From assembly GCA_035560235.1 (NCBI GenBank), contig DATMAG010000018.1:9677-73676 (forward strand): DNA of 64,000 nt, written 5' to 3'. Position 1 is the stretch's first letter. Each line of letters opens with the position of its first letter. Origin of the DNA: DASRDU01 sp035560235 (lineage in GTDB: Bacteria > Acidobacteriota > Blastocatellia > RBC074). Positions 1-9,304 of this stretch are shown piece by piece. Both the position numbers and the translations under genes were made by a program. Below the pieces are notes generated by a model that was not told where the DNA came from, ran no database searches, and saw only the letters and a program-made list of their open reading frames with translations.

Positions 1-1551
1 GCCCGCCGGGAAGGCGCTGACTGTGCCGAAGAAGATCGTGAAGCCGACGGCTCCGGGCGGGACGACGATGTCCGTCTTGACTTCGATTTCAGTCGCGTCA
101 ATCGAACCGTCGCTGCGCAGATTGCCCTTGACTTCGACCACTGCTCCGACGACGACCGGGCCGCGCTCCTTGTCAATGCGGGTCGAATCGCTGACGTGAA
201 CGGTGCGGTCACCGACCTTCCAGTCACCGATGAGCGTCTGCCCGCCAGGCAGTTCCTTAACCACGCCGACAAAGCGGACGAAACCGAGGCTGTCACCAGC
301 CGCCAGTTTGACCTCGATTTTGACGGCCACGAGCGTGTCGTTCTGTTTGACGGCGAAGACTTCAACCAGCGCGCCGACGGCCACCTGACCGTGTTCCTGA
401 TTGATAATTGTGTTCTGGGTGACCTGTACCTTCTGACCACCCACCGTCCATTCACCGATCAGCCCCTGCGCCGGAAGCGCGGTGATTCTGCCGAAGAACC
501 GGATGAAGCCCGCATCGCCGCAGAAATTGCAGAAGACCTTTTCGACTTCGATTTCTGAAGCGTTGATTGAGCCATCACTCTGGCGCGAGCCTTCGACTTC
601 GACAAACGAGCCGACAGCGACCGGACCTGCCTCCTCCCTGATCTTCGTCCCGGAGGTGACGTGAACCGTGCGGCCACTGACCTTCCAGTCACCGATCTGA
701 CCAGGCGTGCCAGGCAGCGACTCAACCTTGCCGAAGAATCTGACGTGCTGGTCTTCGCTGTCGGGCGTCCTGATGGTTTCAATCTTCGTGGCGTTGAGCG
801 ATCCGTCAGATTGCAGCGTTCCTTCAACCTTGACGATGGTGCCGACAGCGACCGGCGCGTCACTCTGGTTGATGGTGGTGGCGCTGCTGACGTGAACCGT
901 GCGCCCGCTGACCTTCCAGTCGCCTGTGCGATCCGGCGTGTCGGGCAGACTTTCGATTTTGCCGATGAACTTCGTCTCAAGGCTGAAGCCCGGTCTGGTT
1001 TCGATCTCAAGTGCATTGATCGTCAGATCAGGCTGCACGAGGCCCTGGACTCTGACTGTTGCGCCGACGGCGACCGGGCCGTTCTCCTGCTCGATATGCG
1101 TCATGGCCGTGACGTGAACCGTGCGCCCGCTCACTTTCCAGTCGCCGACGCGGTTGGGCGTACTCGGCAGTTCATCAACGGTGCCGATGAAGGTCAGCGA
1201 AATGCCGCCGATCGAACCCATTCCGATTTCGATCTTCGTGGCCGTCAATGAGCCGTCGCTGTTGAGCGTGCCTTTGACTTCGGCAAAGGCGCCGACTGCA
1301 ACCTTGCCGTTCTCCTGATTGATCACGGTGGTTGCGGTGACGTGAACGACCTTGAGGTTGACCTTCCAGTCGCCAACAAAACTGGCTGTGGCGGGCAGCG
1401 CGGTAATGACGCCTCGCAGCCCGGTAAATTCATCTGTGGTTGAGCTGTCGTCTGCCAGTGCCGGGCTGGCAGGCAGCATTCCGGCCAGCAGAATCAGCGT
1501 GGCCAGAATTGCTTTGAGTGCGGACCGTGGATTGGTTTTGCGGCGATTCAT
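1..1551 (-). CDS. Secreted DUF5666 tandem-repeat protein (3' part beyond window)
   Basis: The reading frame is open from the start codon to base 1, so the C-terminus lies outside the window. The N-terminus (MNRRKTNPRSALKAILATLI...) is a signal peptide with an Ala-x-Ala-like cleavage region, so the protein is exported. The mature part is at least six complete repeats plus one partial repeat of about 75-80 residues. Each carries a G(D/E)WKV...VHVT core, an acidic or Gln-rich turn, a PVAVG strand and a DGS..ATEIEV end. These features match DUF5666 domains, small beta-barrel modules of unknown ligand often seen in exported proteins. The ATG at 1551 follows an AGGGAC stretch and gives a clean signal peptide; an in-frame ATG at 1575 preceded by AGGA is the alternative. 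Function unknown. Confidence 0.85.
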   Translation of the reverse strand, partial: MNRRKTNPRSALKAILATLILLAGMLPASPALADDSSTTDEFTGLRGVITALPATASFVGDWKVNLKVVHVTATTVINQENGKVAVGAFAEVKGTLNSDGSLTATKIEIGMGSIGGISLTFIGTVDELPSTPNRVGDWKVSGRTVHVTAMTHIEQENGPVAVGATVRVQGLVQPDLTINALEIETRPGFSLETKFIGKIESLPDTPDRTGDWKVSGRTVHVSSATTINQSDAPVAVGTIVKVEGTLQSDGSLNATKIETIRTPDSEDQHVRFFGKVESLPGTPGQIGDWKVSGRTVHVTSGTKIREEAGPVAVGSFVEVEGSRQSDGSINASEIEVEKVFCNFCGDAGFIRFFGRITALPAQGLIGEWTVGGQKVQVTQNTIINQEHGQVAVGALVEVFAVKQNDTLVAVKIEVKLAAGDSLGFVRFVGVVKELPGGQTLIGDWKVGDRTVHVSDSTRIDKERGPVVVGAVVEVKGNLRSDGSIDATEIEVKTDIVVPPGAVGFTIFFGTVSAFPAG

Positions 1552-1575
1552 TTGTAGTCCCTGATATCCTTTCAT

Positions 1576-2101
1576 TTCAAATCCTGTTGACTGACTCAAA
1601 GGCGTGACACAACCGGCATTTTCACCCTCTGCTGTGTAACTTTTTCCAGTGAGTCCTTCATCTGCTGCAGTAAATTGCTCAGTTGCAGTGAATGCAGGGT
1701 CAGTCGTCCTGATCTTCTTCAAACCTTGTGCCGGACTTTGCCCGTCTCACAAATTCATTGCCAAACACATCAGGGCAAAGGAATTTTGTGACAAACTCCG
1801 GGGCGGACCCGGATGCTCAAAATTCCCGCGCAGCGTGAACGGCAGTTCACAGTCTTTGCCAGACCCCGGCAATGCATCTGTAGTTGCCGTGCTATCAGAG
1901 AGTAAATGCAGTGGTTATTGAGTTGGCGCGAACGCGGTTTCGCAGTGTGAACAGGAGTTCGCCTTCTCATCAGGCGGAAAGAGCGACGGGAAAAATATTC
2001 AGGATCGGAAGATCAGCTCCGGGCGTTGAAAAGGCAGGGATTAGTGATCCTCACCGGATGAACTGCCGGACTTGCCGTGTGACTGAAGTGTGAGCTCCGG
2101 T
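1576..2101. other. Divergent intergenic region, no gene seen
   Basis: This stretch separates the DUF5666 gene (minus) from the subtilase gene (plus). The longest open frames here have no recognisable motif, no good ribosome site and unusual composition, so I do not call a gene. It must hold the promoter of the DUF5666 gene and may hold activator sites for the sigma54-type promoter just downstream. Confidence 0.5.
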
Positions 2102-2117
2102 TGGCACGGATATTGCC
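2102..2117 (+). promoter_or_regulatory. Sigma54-type (-24/-12) promoter
   Basis: TGGCACGGATATTGCC matches the sigma54 consensus TGGCACRNNNNTTGCW at every defined position except the last. The GG and GC dinucleotides are separated by exactly 10 bases. It lies about 147 bases upstream of the subtilase start, on the same strand as an operon whose third gene encodes a sigma54 activator. Predicted from sequence only. Confidence 0.7.
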
Positions 2118-2263
2118 AATCTGAATTACCAATCTAATGAGTACCTCAAAGTATGGTGTCAGGCTTCTCAACAGGTTTATGATGCGGTATCACGCTACCC
2201 GTCGGAACCCTGATTGAACTGAAGATTGCCGACAGGAATATTCATCTGTACCGGAACAGACAA

Positions 2264-4285
2264 ATGAAAGCTGTAATGCATCTCCTCAAAGTCACCCGCA
2301 GGCGTTTCGCTGTGTGGCTGCTGATGGCAGCGGTCTGCTGCGGAAGCCTGATTCTGCCGGATATTCAGGCTCAGTCGGATCGCGAGCGCGGGCGGGATTC
2401 GTCGCCCGGCAGCCGCCGCCGGGTGCTGCCGCGCCGGATCTCGAACGAAGGCGATGACAAAATCTCTGATGACCTGAAACCCCTGGTCAGTCAGCCGCAG
2501 AATGGGCGTGAACGCGTTGTGCTGCAGTTCAGACAGCCGCCGGGCAGCGCGGCACAGCAGGTTCTCAGCCGGGCCGGGGTGGTTGTTCGCGACAGCTTTC
2601 AGAATCTGGATTCGACGACGGTTGAACTGCCGACCGCGACGATCCGCGAACTGGCGCGACTTGATGACGTGTCGTTCGTCGTGCCGGATCGTGAAGTCAG
2701 ATCGCTCGGCCACATTTCGCTGACGACGGGCGCTGATGCGGCGCGCGGTTTTATTGAGGGAACAGGCGCGAGCAGCGGACTCGACGGCACCGGCATCGGC
2801 ATCGCCGTGCTTGATTCGGGGATTGACGACGAACACAAATCGTTCCGCGACCGCAGTAACCGCAAGCGCGTCATCCGGGGGCTTGATTTCGTCAGCCCCG
2901 ACAACGAGAAATCGGAACAGGACTATTACGGTCACGGGACGCACGTCGCTTCGGTTGCGGCAGGCAACGGGCTGATCGCCAGCGCGGCGTACCTGGGAAT
3001 CGCGCCGAATGCGACGCTCATCAACCTGCGGGTCCTGGACGCCCAGGGCAGGGGGACGATTTCAAGCGTGCTGCGGGCGCTCGACTGGGTGCTGGCGAAT
3101 CGCGCGACTTACAACATCCGCGTCGTCAATCTCAGTCTCGGCATGCCTGCGGTTGATTCATTCCGCAACGATCCGATCTGCCGCGCGGTCAGAAAGCTGG
3201 CTGATGTCGGCATCGTCGTTGTGGCCGCTGCTGGCAACAATGGCCGCGACAGCGAAGGGCGCAAGGTTTACGGGCTGATTCATTCGCCGGGCATCGAACC
3301 GTCAGCCATTACGGTCGGCGCTTCCAACACCTTCGGCACCGATTTTCGCGGCGACGATGTGGTGACGACCTACAGTTCGCGCGGGCCGACGCGCAGTTAC
3401 TGGACTGACGCGCTCGGCTTTCGGCATCACGACAATCTGATCAAGCCTGAACTCGTCGCGCCTGGCAACAAGGTCATCGCGGCGATGGCCGACATCGAGC
3501 ACAACGCGCTGGTGAGCGAATATCCGCAACTCAATGCGAACGTCAGCACCGACCCGGAACGAATGATGATGGTGATGAACGGCACTTCAGTTGCCACGCC
3601 GGTTGTGTCGGGCACGGTGGCGCTGATGCTGCAGGCCAATCCGTCGCTCACGCCGAATCTCGTCAAGGCGATTCTGATGTACACGGCGCAGCCGCTCGCC
3701 GGATACAACACGCTCGAACAGGGCGCGGGTCAGATCAACATCGAAGGCGCAGTGCGCCTGGCAAAGATCATCCGCCGCGATCTGAATCCCGGCATGGGAC
3801 TCGGCGCGCCGCTGCTGAACCTGACTGATCTTCCGTTTCCCTGGACGACGATCAGCGGTTACACCTTCCCCTGGTCGCAGGGCATCATCGTCGGGCACAC
3901 CTTCCTGACTGGTTACGGACTGATGACGCGGTATCAGCGCATCTACAACCTGGGAGTGCTGGCTTCTGACGGGCTGATCTTCTCCAACGGAGTCTTTTCC
4001 TTCGACCGAGCATTTCTCTCCGATGGCATCCAGATCAGCGACCGCGTGCTGACGAGCCTCGGCGGGCCGCTTGGCGGCGGGTTGTATTTCATCGGCACGG
4101 GCGTGCTGGCGAGCGACGGCGTGCTGGCCAGTGATGGTGTGCTGGCGAGCGACGGCGTGCTGGCGAGCGACGGCGTGCTGGCCTCTGATGCGTATGTCAC
4201 TTCTCAGGCCGCGCAAAGAAACGGTGACGCCACTCCGGCAATGTCTCCCAGACAGGACGACGGCAGGGATTACACAGGATACTGA
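2264..4285 (+). CDS. Secreted S8 subtilisin-like serine peptidase
   Basis: Exported protease of 673 residues. A signal peptide spans about residues 10-36. A probable inhibitor-I9-like prodomain (about 80-145, ERVVLQF...VPDREV) precedes the S8 catalytic domain. The triad is visible: Asp184 (AVLDSGID), His224 (GHGTHVAS) and Ser442 (NGTSVATP), with oxyanion Asn325 (AAAGNN). After about residue 500 the protein becomes low complexity and ends with an imperfect VLASDG hexapeptide array (about 614-643), preceded by degenerate SDG/SNG copies. Such tails may be surface or spacer regions; this is inference. The gene is first in a probable operon with a GNAT protein (42-base gap) and a sigma54 activator, behind a sigma54-type promoter. 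Substrate unknown. Confidence 0.93.
   Translation: MKAVMHLLKVTRRRFAVWLLMAAVCCGSLILPDIQAQSDRERGRDSSPGSRRRVLPRRISNEGDDKISDDLKPLVSQPQNGRERVVLQFRQPPGSAAQQVLSRAGVVVRDSFQNLDSTTVELPTATIRELARLDDVSFVVPDREVRSLGHISLTTGADAARGFIEGTGASSGLDGTGIGIAVLDSGIDDEHKSFRDRSNRKRVIRGLDFVSPDNEKSEQDYYGHGTHVASVAAGNGLIASAAYLGIAPNATLINLRVLDAQGRGTISSVLRALDWVLANRATYNIRVVNLSLGMPAVDSFRNDPICRAVRKLADVGIVVVAAAGNNGRDSEGRKVYGLIHSPGIEPSAITVGASNTFGTDFRGDDVVTTYSSRGPTRSYWTDALGFRHHDNLIKPELVAPGNKVIAAMADIEHNALVSEYPQLNANVSTDPERMMMVMNGTSVATPVVSGTVALMLQANPSLTPNLVKAILMYTAQPLAGYNTLEQGAGQINIEGAVRLAKIIRRDLNPGMGLGAPLLNLTDLPFPWTTISGYTFPWSQGIIVGHTFLTGYGLMTRYQRIYNLGVLASDGLIFSNGVFSFDRAFLSDGIQISDRVLTSLGGPLGGGLYFIGTGVLASDGVLASDGVLASDGVLASDGVLASDAYVTSQAAQRNGDATPAMSPRQDDGRDYTGY
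4103..4192 (+). repeat. Five 18-bp tandem repeats encoding VLASD(G/A)
   Basis: Five consecutive 18-base units of the form GTGCTGGCSAGYGAYGGY lie inside the subtilase gene. Units 1, 3 and 4 are identical, unit 2 differs by synonymous changes and unit 5 is diverged (ends GATGCG). Each unit encodes VLASDG or VLASDA. The array is in frame, so copy-number change would lengthen or shorten the protein tail without a frameshift. Confidence 0.9.
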
Positions 4286-4327
4286 AGCGATTGAGCCGAT
4301 CGCGCAGGCTTTCAGCAGAGAACAGGC

Positions 4328-5227
4328 ATGTCTCGATCTACCATACCGGCTTTTTCTGAAGCAGCAGTGGCCCCGAGTGAAACGCAGGTCACTGCCTCGT
4401 GGCTTCACCGCCTGACTCGCGGGCAGGAGGATGAAGTGCTGCAGTTTCTCGCGCGGCGACCGCTGCACACGGTGATTATGTCCGGCCTGATCCGCGACAA
4501 CGGGCTGGAAAGCCCGCTCAATCGCGGTTCGTTTTACGGCTGGCGCAATCTGAAGGGCGATCTGCTCGGCGTGGCGCTGATCGGGCATCTCACCCTGGTT
4601 GAAACCCGCAGCGATGTCGCACTCGCCGCCTTTGCGCGACTGGCGCACGCCGAACCGCTCACGCATACCATCATCGGTGAGCAGCGCCGGGTCGAACGCT
4701 TCCGCGCCCACTACTTCAGCCGCAAATCGGTGCCGCATCTGCTCTGTCGTGAACTGCTCTTCGAGCAGCGTTATCCGGTCGAAATCAGAGAGTCAGTCAG
4801 CGGTCTGCGCCTCGCGACGCCTGAGGATCTGCGCGTGGTGGCTGAAGCGCACGCCCGCGTGGCCGAACAGGAAAGCGGCGTCAACCCGATGAAGGCTGAT
4901 CCGCGAGGCTATCTGCAACGCTGCGCCCGCCGCAGTGCACTGGGCCGCGTCTGGGTGCTCAGGAACGATGCGCGGCTGATCTTCAAGGCCGACGTTGTTG
5001 CTGACACGCCGGAAGCCGTCTACCTCGAAGGCGTCTATGTGCATCAGGAGGAGCGCGGCAGGGGCTACGGCCTGCGCTGCCTGGCGCAGATGAACCGCCA
5101 TCTGCTGCAGCGGACGAATTCGGTCTGCCTGCTCGTCAATGAACGCAATCAGGCCGCACAGTCGCTTTACCGCCGCGCCGGATTCAGACTGCGCGGCTCG
5201 TGGGAAACAGTCTTTCTGAAGCACTGA
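4328..5227 (+). CDS. GNAT-family N-acetyltransferase
   Basis: Protein of 299 residues with a C-terminal GNAT fold (about 160-298). The acetyl-CoA binding motif A is seen as YLEGVYVHQEERGRGYGLRC, with the R-G-x-G-x-G-like pyrophosphate loop. The C-terminal strand ALS-like region (NQAAQSLYRRAGFRL) is typical of GNATs. The N-terminal half (about 25-150) resembles the DUF4081-type extension found on some actinobacterial and acidobacterial GNATs. The acceptor substrate cannot be told. It lies 42 bases after the subtilase and 15 bases before the sigma54 activator, so it is probably cotranscribed with both. Confidence 0.85.
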   Translation: MSRSTIPAFSEAAVAPSETQVTASWLHRLTRGQEDEVLQFLARRPLHTVIMSGLIRDNGLESPLNRGSFYGWRNLKGDLLGVALIGHLTLVETRSDVALAAFARLAHAEPLTHTIIGEQRRVERFRAHYFSRKSVPHLLCRELLFEQRYPVEIRESVSGLRLATPEDLRVVAEAHARVAEQESGVNPMKADPRGYLQRCARRSALGRVWVLRNDARLIFKADVVADTPEAVYLEGVYVHQEERGRGYGLRCLAQMNRHLLQRTNSVCLLVNERNQAAQSLYRRAGFRLRGSWETVFLKH

Positions 5228-5242
5228 CCTCAAATCAATCGC

Positions 5243-8200
5243 ATGACCAGGCGAACCCTCAGACCGGAAGCGGAACCAGAAACGATCAGGCGCGAAGCCG
5301 ATTCAGGCGTGATTGACTTTGCGAGCGCGCGGCTGCGTTCACGCACCGTCAATGCGCCGTCGCTGCTCAGGGACGAACTCGAAGAGATTCGGCTGCTGCT
5401 CGATCAGGGGCAGGCGAGTCAGGCGCAGAAACGCATCGCCGCGCTCATCAAAACCGCCCGCAACGACGCTTCGCTGGTCGCGAGAGCGCGCTGCGCTCTG
5501 TCGCTCTCCTATGAAATGCAGGGGCGGTATCGCGAATCGCTCGAAGCCGTCGCAATGTACGAAGCGCCGGAAGAGCGCGCCGGGCTTGAGCCTGAAGCGC
5601 TTTCCTGCGTGCGCACTCACATCGGACTCGCGTGCAATTACACGGGCGATCATCCGAAAGCGATTGCCGTCCTCAACACCGCGCTGCGCGAAGCCGTCGA
5701 GGATGAATCCGACGAACAGATCGGAACGATTTACACCGCGCTGGCCCGCGTCTATCGCAGCATCAACGAATACACCATTGCCCGCGATCACGCCCGCAAG
5801 GCGCTCGAACATCACCGCCGCACCGGCGACTGGCGCGGCCTGGCTGAAGCCTGGTTTGCGGTGGCGATGGCCGATTTTTACGAAGGCCGCTGGGAATCGG
5901 CACTCGAAAACTTCGAGCAGGCGCGCACGCTGATTGGCGATCATCCGGCCTCGTATCTGCTCGGCAAGATTTATAACAACATGGCCGGATCGTGCTGGTT
6001 TCTCAAACGCCCGCACGACGGCATTCGCCATCTCGAAAAGGCGATCAGCTATTTCGAGACGACCGAACACAAGTCGAACGCGATTGACGGCTGGAACAAC
6101 CTCGGCATCAACCTGACGCTCGTCGGTGAATGGCCGCGCGCCGAAGCGGCGCTGGAACGCGCGCTGGCGATTGCTTCAGAAGCCGATGAACGACAGGCGC
6201 GGGTGCCGATGATTCTGGATTCATTCGGTGAACTGCGGCTCCTGCAGGGGCGGCTCGATGAGGCGCAGCAACTGCTCGCCCGCGCCGTCAGCATCTCCAG
6301 GGAGAATGGCAACAAATGGTACGAGGGCCAGGCGTTGCGCACGCTCAGTCAGTGCCATCTGGCGATGAACGATCCGGCCCGCGCGCTCGATGAAGCGCAG
6401 CAGGCGCTCGCACTCGGAGAACGGATCAGTGATCGTCAGGCGGTCTGCGAATCGCGCCTGCTGCTCGCGGAAGCGCATCTTGAGGCCGGGCGGCTGGATG
6501 AAAGCGCGACTGAGTTGCAGACGCTCGCTGACGAGACGAAGGATTCGCCGGAAGACCTGGCGATTGCGGGCGAGGCGCAGCGGCTGCACGGCCTGATTGC
6601 GCTTGCACAAAACGACACGACGCGGGCGGCGCAGCATTTTGGCCGCTGCATTTCGATTTTTGAAATGCTCGGCGATGCCTATCGCAGCACGCTCGCCCAT
6701 TACCTGCTCGGTCGCGCTTATGCCGCGACGCAGCCCGAACGCGCGGCTGAACATCTCACGCTGGCCGTCGAAAGTTTTCAGAAACTCGGCGCCGGGCCTG
6801 CGCTCGCCCGCGCTGAAGCCGCGCTCGCGCAGCTTGATCGCAGCGTTCCGGCGCGACAGGAGGAAGTCGCGGCGCTGATTCAGATGCTCACGCTGCGCCT
6901 GAGCGAAGCCGTCGCTTCGCGTGAACTGCTGCTGCGCGAACTCGCCGCCGTGCTGCGCGAAGAGACCGGCGCGCGCCGCGTGCTGATTCTTGAACCGCAT
7001 CGCAGCGAAGCCGGGCAGAACCGAATCGCCACAATCATCGGCTGGACTGAAAGTGAAGGCAGCAGGCTGATGGAACAGTTTGGCCGGACAGGCAGCGAGG
7101 CCGAGCGCGAACTGTTCGCCGCGCAGAATGATCTTTCGATTATTACGCTCAGGCCGCTCAGGGCGCTGCCCGCGACGCTGCTGATCGGGCCGCGCGATTC
7201 GGCCCGGCTGCCCTTCGGCCTGACGATTGACCCGCTGCTGCGCGTCGTCGAACTCGGGCTGAGCGCCTGCGCCCTGCAGGAAAAAGAGGACGCGGGCCGC
7301 AACGGCAACGAACAGGCGGCAGCGGCGAGTCAGAGCCTGATGCCGGGCTTTATTCATTCAAGTCCGGCGATGACACGGCTTGTCGAAGAGATCTACAAGA
7401 TTCGTTCATCGGACGTGACCGTGCTGGTCACAGGCGAATCGGGTACCGGCAAGGAACTCGTTGCCCGCGCCGTTCACGCCGTTTCATCGCGTCGCTCGAA
7501 AGTCTTCGTGCCGTTCAACTGCACCGCTGTTCCAAAGGAACTCTCGGATGCCTTCCTCTTTGGTTACAAGCGCGGAGCGTTTACCGGCGCTGTCGCCGAT
7601 TCCGCAGGCGTCATTCGCGCGGCTGAAGGCGGCACGCTCTTTCTTGATGAAATCGGCGATCTGCCGCTCGAGATTCAGCCGAAGCTCCTCAGGTTTTTGC
7701 AGGAAGGCGAAATTCAGCCGCTCGGTGAACATCGCCCGGCCAGGGTTGATGTGCGGGTGATTGCGGCAACGAATACTGATCTTGAAGAAATGGTCGCTGC
7801 CGGACGATTCCGCGAGGACTTGTATTACCGCCTGAACGTGATCCGGCTGCACGTGCCCCCGCTCAGAGAGCGCCGCTCTGAGATCCCGGCCATCGTGAAT
7901 CATTACATCCGGCATTACTCAGAAAAGTTCGGACGCCGCGACATTCAGATCAGCGCGCAGGCGCTCGATCTGCTGATGGTCTGTGACTGGCCTGGCAACG
8001 TGCGACAACTGACCAACGAACTTCAGCGCATCGTCGCGCGCGCCGAAGACAACACGCTGATTACGCCAAATCACCTTTCGCCTGAACTGCGCCGCACCGC
8101 ACCGACAGCTTCCTTTTCAGCTTCGCCTGCTTCAGCCGCCGGCGAACCGTTCTGGCAGAGCATGACTCTGGCCGAAGCGACCGAGCACCTCGAACGCCTC

Positions 8201-8323
8201 TTCATTGCCGAAGTGCTGCGCAAACACAAAGGCAACATCACCCGCGCTGCCCGCGAACTCGAAATGACGAGGCGCGGCCTGCAACTGAAACTCGCCCGCC
8301 TGAACCTCAGCGCCGACAAATGA
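5243..8323 (+). CDS. TPR-domain sigma54-dependent transcriptional activator
   Basis: Large regulator of 1026 residues. Residues about 40-540 are helical tetratricopeptide-like repeats, followed by a GAF-like segment (about 555-680). The central AAA+ domain of bacterial enhancer-binding proteins has Walker A GESGTGKE (Lys737), the sigma54-contacting GAFTGA loop (778-783), Walker B LFLDEIGD (near 801) and an arginine-finger region (FREDLYYRLNVI). A C-terminal Fis-type helix-turn-helix (about 996-1022) would bind upstream activator sites. No receiver domain is present, so activation is probably through the TPR/GAF part sensing a ligand or partner. It is the last gene of the operon behind the sigma54-type promoter at 2102, which suggests autoregulation. 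Confidence 0.93.
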   Translation: MTRRTLRPEAEPETIRREADSGVIDFASARLRSRTVNAPSLLRDELEEIRLLLDQGQASQAQKRIAALIKTARNDASLVARARCALSLSYEMQGRYRESLEAVAMYEAPEERAGLEPEALSCVRTHIGLACNYTGDHPKAIAVLNTALREAVEDESDEQIGTIYTALARVYRSINEYTIARDHARKALEHHRRTGDWRGLAEAWFAVAMADFYEGRWESALENFEQARTLIGDHPASYLLGKIYNNMAGSCWFLKRPHDGIRHLEKAISYFETTEHKSNAIDGWNNLGINLTLVGEWPRAEAALERALAIASEADERQARVPMILDSFGELRLLQGRLDEAQQLLARAVSISRENGNKWYEGQALRTLSQCHLAMNDPARALDEAQQALALGERISDRQAVCESRLLLAEAHLEAGRLDESATELQTLADETKDSPEDLAIAGEAQRLHGLIALAQNDTTRAAQHFGRCISIFEMLGDAYRSTLAHYLLGRAYAATQPERAAEHLTLAVESFQKLGAGPALARAEAALAQLDRSVPARQEEVAALIQMLTLRLSEAVASRELLLRELAAVLREETGARRVLILEPHRSEAGQNRIATIIGWTESEGSRLMEQFGRTGSEAERELFAAQNDLSIITLRPLRALPATLLIGPRDSARLPFGLTIDPLLRVVELGLSACALQEKEDAGRNGNEQAAAASQSLMPGFIHSSPAMTRLVEEIYKIRSSDVTVLVTGESGTGKELVARAVHAVSSRRSKVFVPFNCTAVPKELSDAFLFGYKRGAFTGAVADSAGVIRAAEGGTLFLDEIGDLPLEIQPKLLRFLQEGEIQPLGEHRPARVDVRVIAATNTDLEEMVAAGRFREDLYYRLNVIRLHVPPLRERRSEIPAIVNHYIRHYSEKFGRRDIQISAQALDLLMVCDWPGNVRQLTNELQRIVARAEDNTLITPNHLSPELRRTAPTASFSASPASAAGEPFWQSMTLAEATEHLERLFIAEVLRKHKGNITRAARELEMTRRGLQLKLARLNLSADK

Positions 8324-8412
8324 GCGACGCACGGTTTTGCCTTGTCGTGACCTGGCGTTTACTATGCCTCCGCTCTGATTCGACTGAAAGGAAGCGATTC
8401 TCTGCCTGATCC

Positions 8413-9198
8413 ATGACCCTTTTACACGTCCTGCTGATCTTCGGCTCCGGGTTCATCGGCGGAATGATGAATGCAGTGGCCGGGGGCGGCACGCTGATGA
8501 CTTTTCCGACGCTGATCTGGCACGGGCTGCCGCCGATCAGCGCGAATGCGACCAATACCTTTGCGCTCTGGCCGGGCGGGCTGAGCGGCGCGTGGGGATT
8601 CCGGCGCGAACTCAGGCGCTGCGAGCGGCGATACTTCTGGCTGATTGCGCCGAGTCTGGCGGGCGGGCTGGCTGGCGCAATTCTGCTGCGCCTGACACCT
8701 GAGAAGATCTTTGCGCGGATGGTTCCGTTTCTGATTCTGTTTGCGACGGTGCTCTTTATGGCGCAGGGGCCGGTGCAGCGGTGGCTGCGTCGCGGACAGA
8801 ACGCTCAGGCGCAGCCGCGCGAATCGCACAGTGCTTCGTGGCGCTGGCTGGCGTGGGCGATCTTCTTTCAACTGCTGGCGGCGACCTACGGCGGATACTT
8901 CGGCGCGGGGATGGGGATTGTGATGCTCGCCAATCTGGGCCTGATCGGAATGACTGACATTCATCAGATGAACGGGCTGAAAAATCTGCTCGGTCTGTTC
9001 ATCAACCTGACTGCGGCGATCTATTTTGCGAAGGCCGGGCTGGTGCGCTGGCCCGAAACGCTGGTGATGATGGTCGGCGCGATCATCGGCGGATACTGCA
9101 GCGCCGGAGTTGCGCGCCGGATGGGCCGTGAATTCGCGCGCCGCGCGGTGATCGTCATCGGTTTTGTGATCGCGCTGCTGCTGCTCGTCAGAAGATGA
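8413..9198 (+). CDS. TSUP/TauE-SafE family membrane transporter
   Basis: Integral membrane protein of 261 residues with about seven to eight hydrophobic segments. It carries the two half-repeat signatures of the TauE/SafE family: an N-terminal GGMMNAVAGGGTLMTFPTL-like loop and a second GGYFGAGMGIVMLA loop near residue 160. The family exports sulfite, sulfoacetate or other organosulfur anions; the substrate here is not determinable. Start follows AAGGAAG at some distance, so the initiation site is moderately certain. It stands alone between the activator gene and the DUF3500 gene. Confidence 0.85.
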   Translation: MTLLHVLLIFGSGFIGGMMNAVAGGGTLMTFPTLIWHGLPPISANATNTFALWPGGLSGAWGFRRELRRCERRYFWLIAPSLAGGLAGAILLRLTPEKIFARMVPFLILFATVLFMAQGPVQRWLRRGQNAQAQPRESHSASWRWLAWAIFFQLLAATYGGYFGAGMGIVMLANLGLIGMTDIHQMNGLKNLLGLFINLTAAIYFAKAGLVRWPETLVMMVGAIIGGYCSAGVARRMGREFARRAVIVIGFVIALLLLVRR

Positions 9199-9304
9199 AG
9201 CGTGTCGTGATCGTCGGATCAGACAAGGTTGTGTTCTCAGTACTCATCATCTACTCTTTGTCCTCCGCTGATCGTTTGTGGTTCCAACCTGACCGGAGAA
9301 GCCC

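Noticed and set aside
661..1251. Plus-strand frame of 196 codons opposite the DUF5666 gene
   Set aside because: Its apparent repeats mirror the repeats of the real minus-strand gene; no signal or domain.
1649..1921. 90-codon plus-strand frame in the first intergenic region
   Set aside because: No ribosome site, no domain, odd composition; a sigma54-type promoter lies downstream of it.
4103..4192. Possible CRISPR array
   Set aside because: The repeats are contiguous 18-bp coding units with no spacers.
3587..4738. Long minus-strand open frame opposite the subtilase and GNAT genes
   Set aside because: It overlaps two genes with clear catalytic motifs, has a composition typical of antisense shadow frames (many Arg, His, Gln) and no motif.
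6221..7357. 378-codon minus-strand frame opposite the sigma54 activator
   Set aside because: It is antisense to a gene with recognisable TPR and AAA+ domains and carries no domain signature.
8351..8370. Second sigma54-type site upstream of the TSUP gene
   Set aside because: GG and GC spacing fits (TGGCGTTTACTATGCC), but too many consensus bases are missing.
9247..9300. Possible solo arm of a purine-unit hairpin before the DUF3500 gene
   Set aside because: Some resemblance (CTTTGTCCTCCGCTGATCG) but no partner arm and too few clear units.
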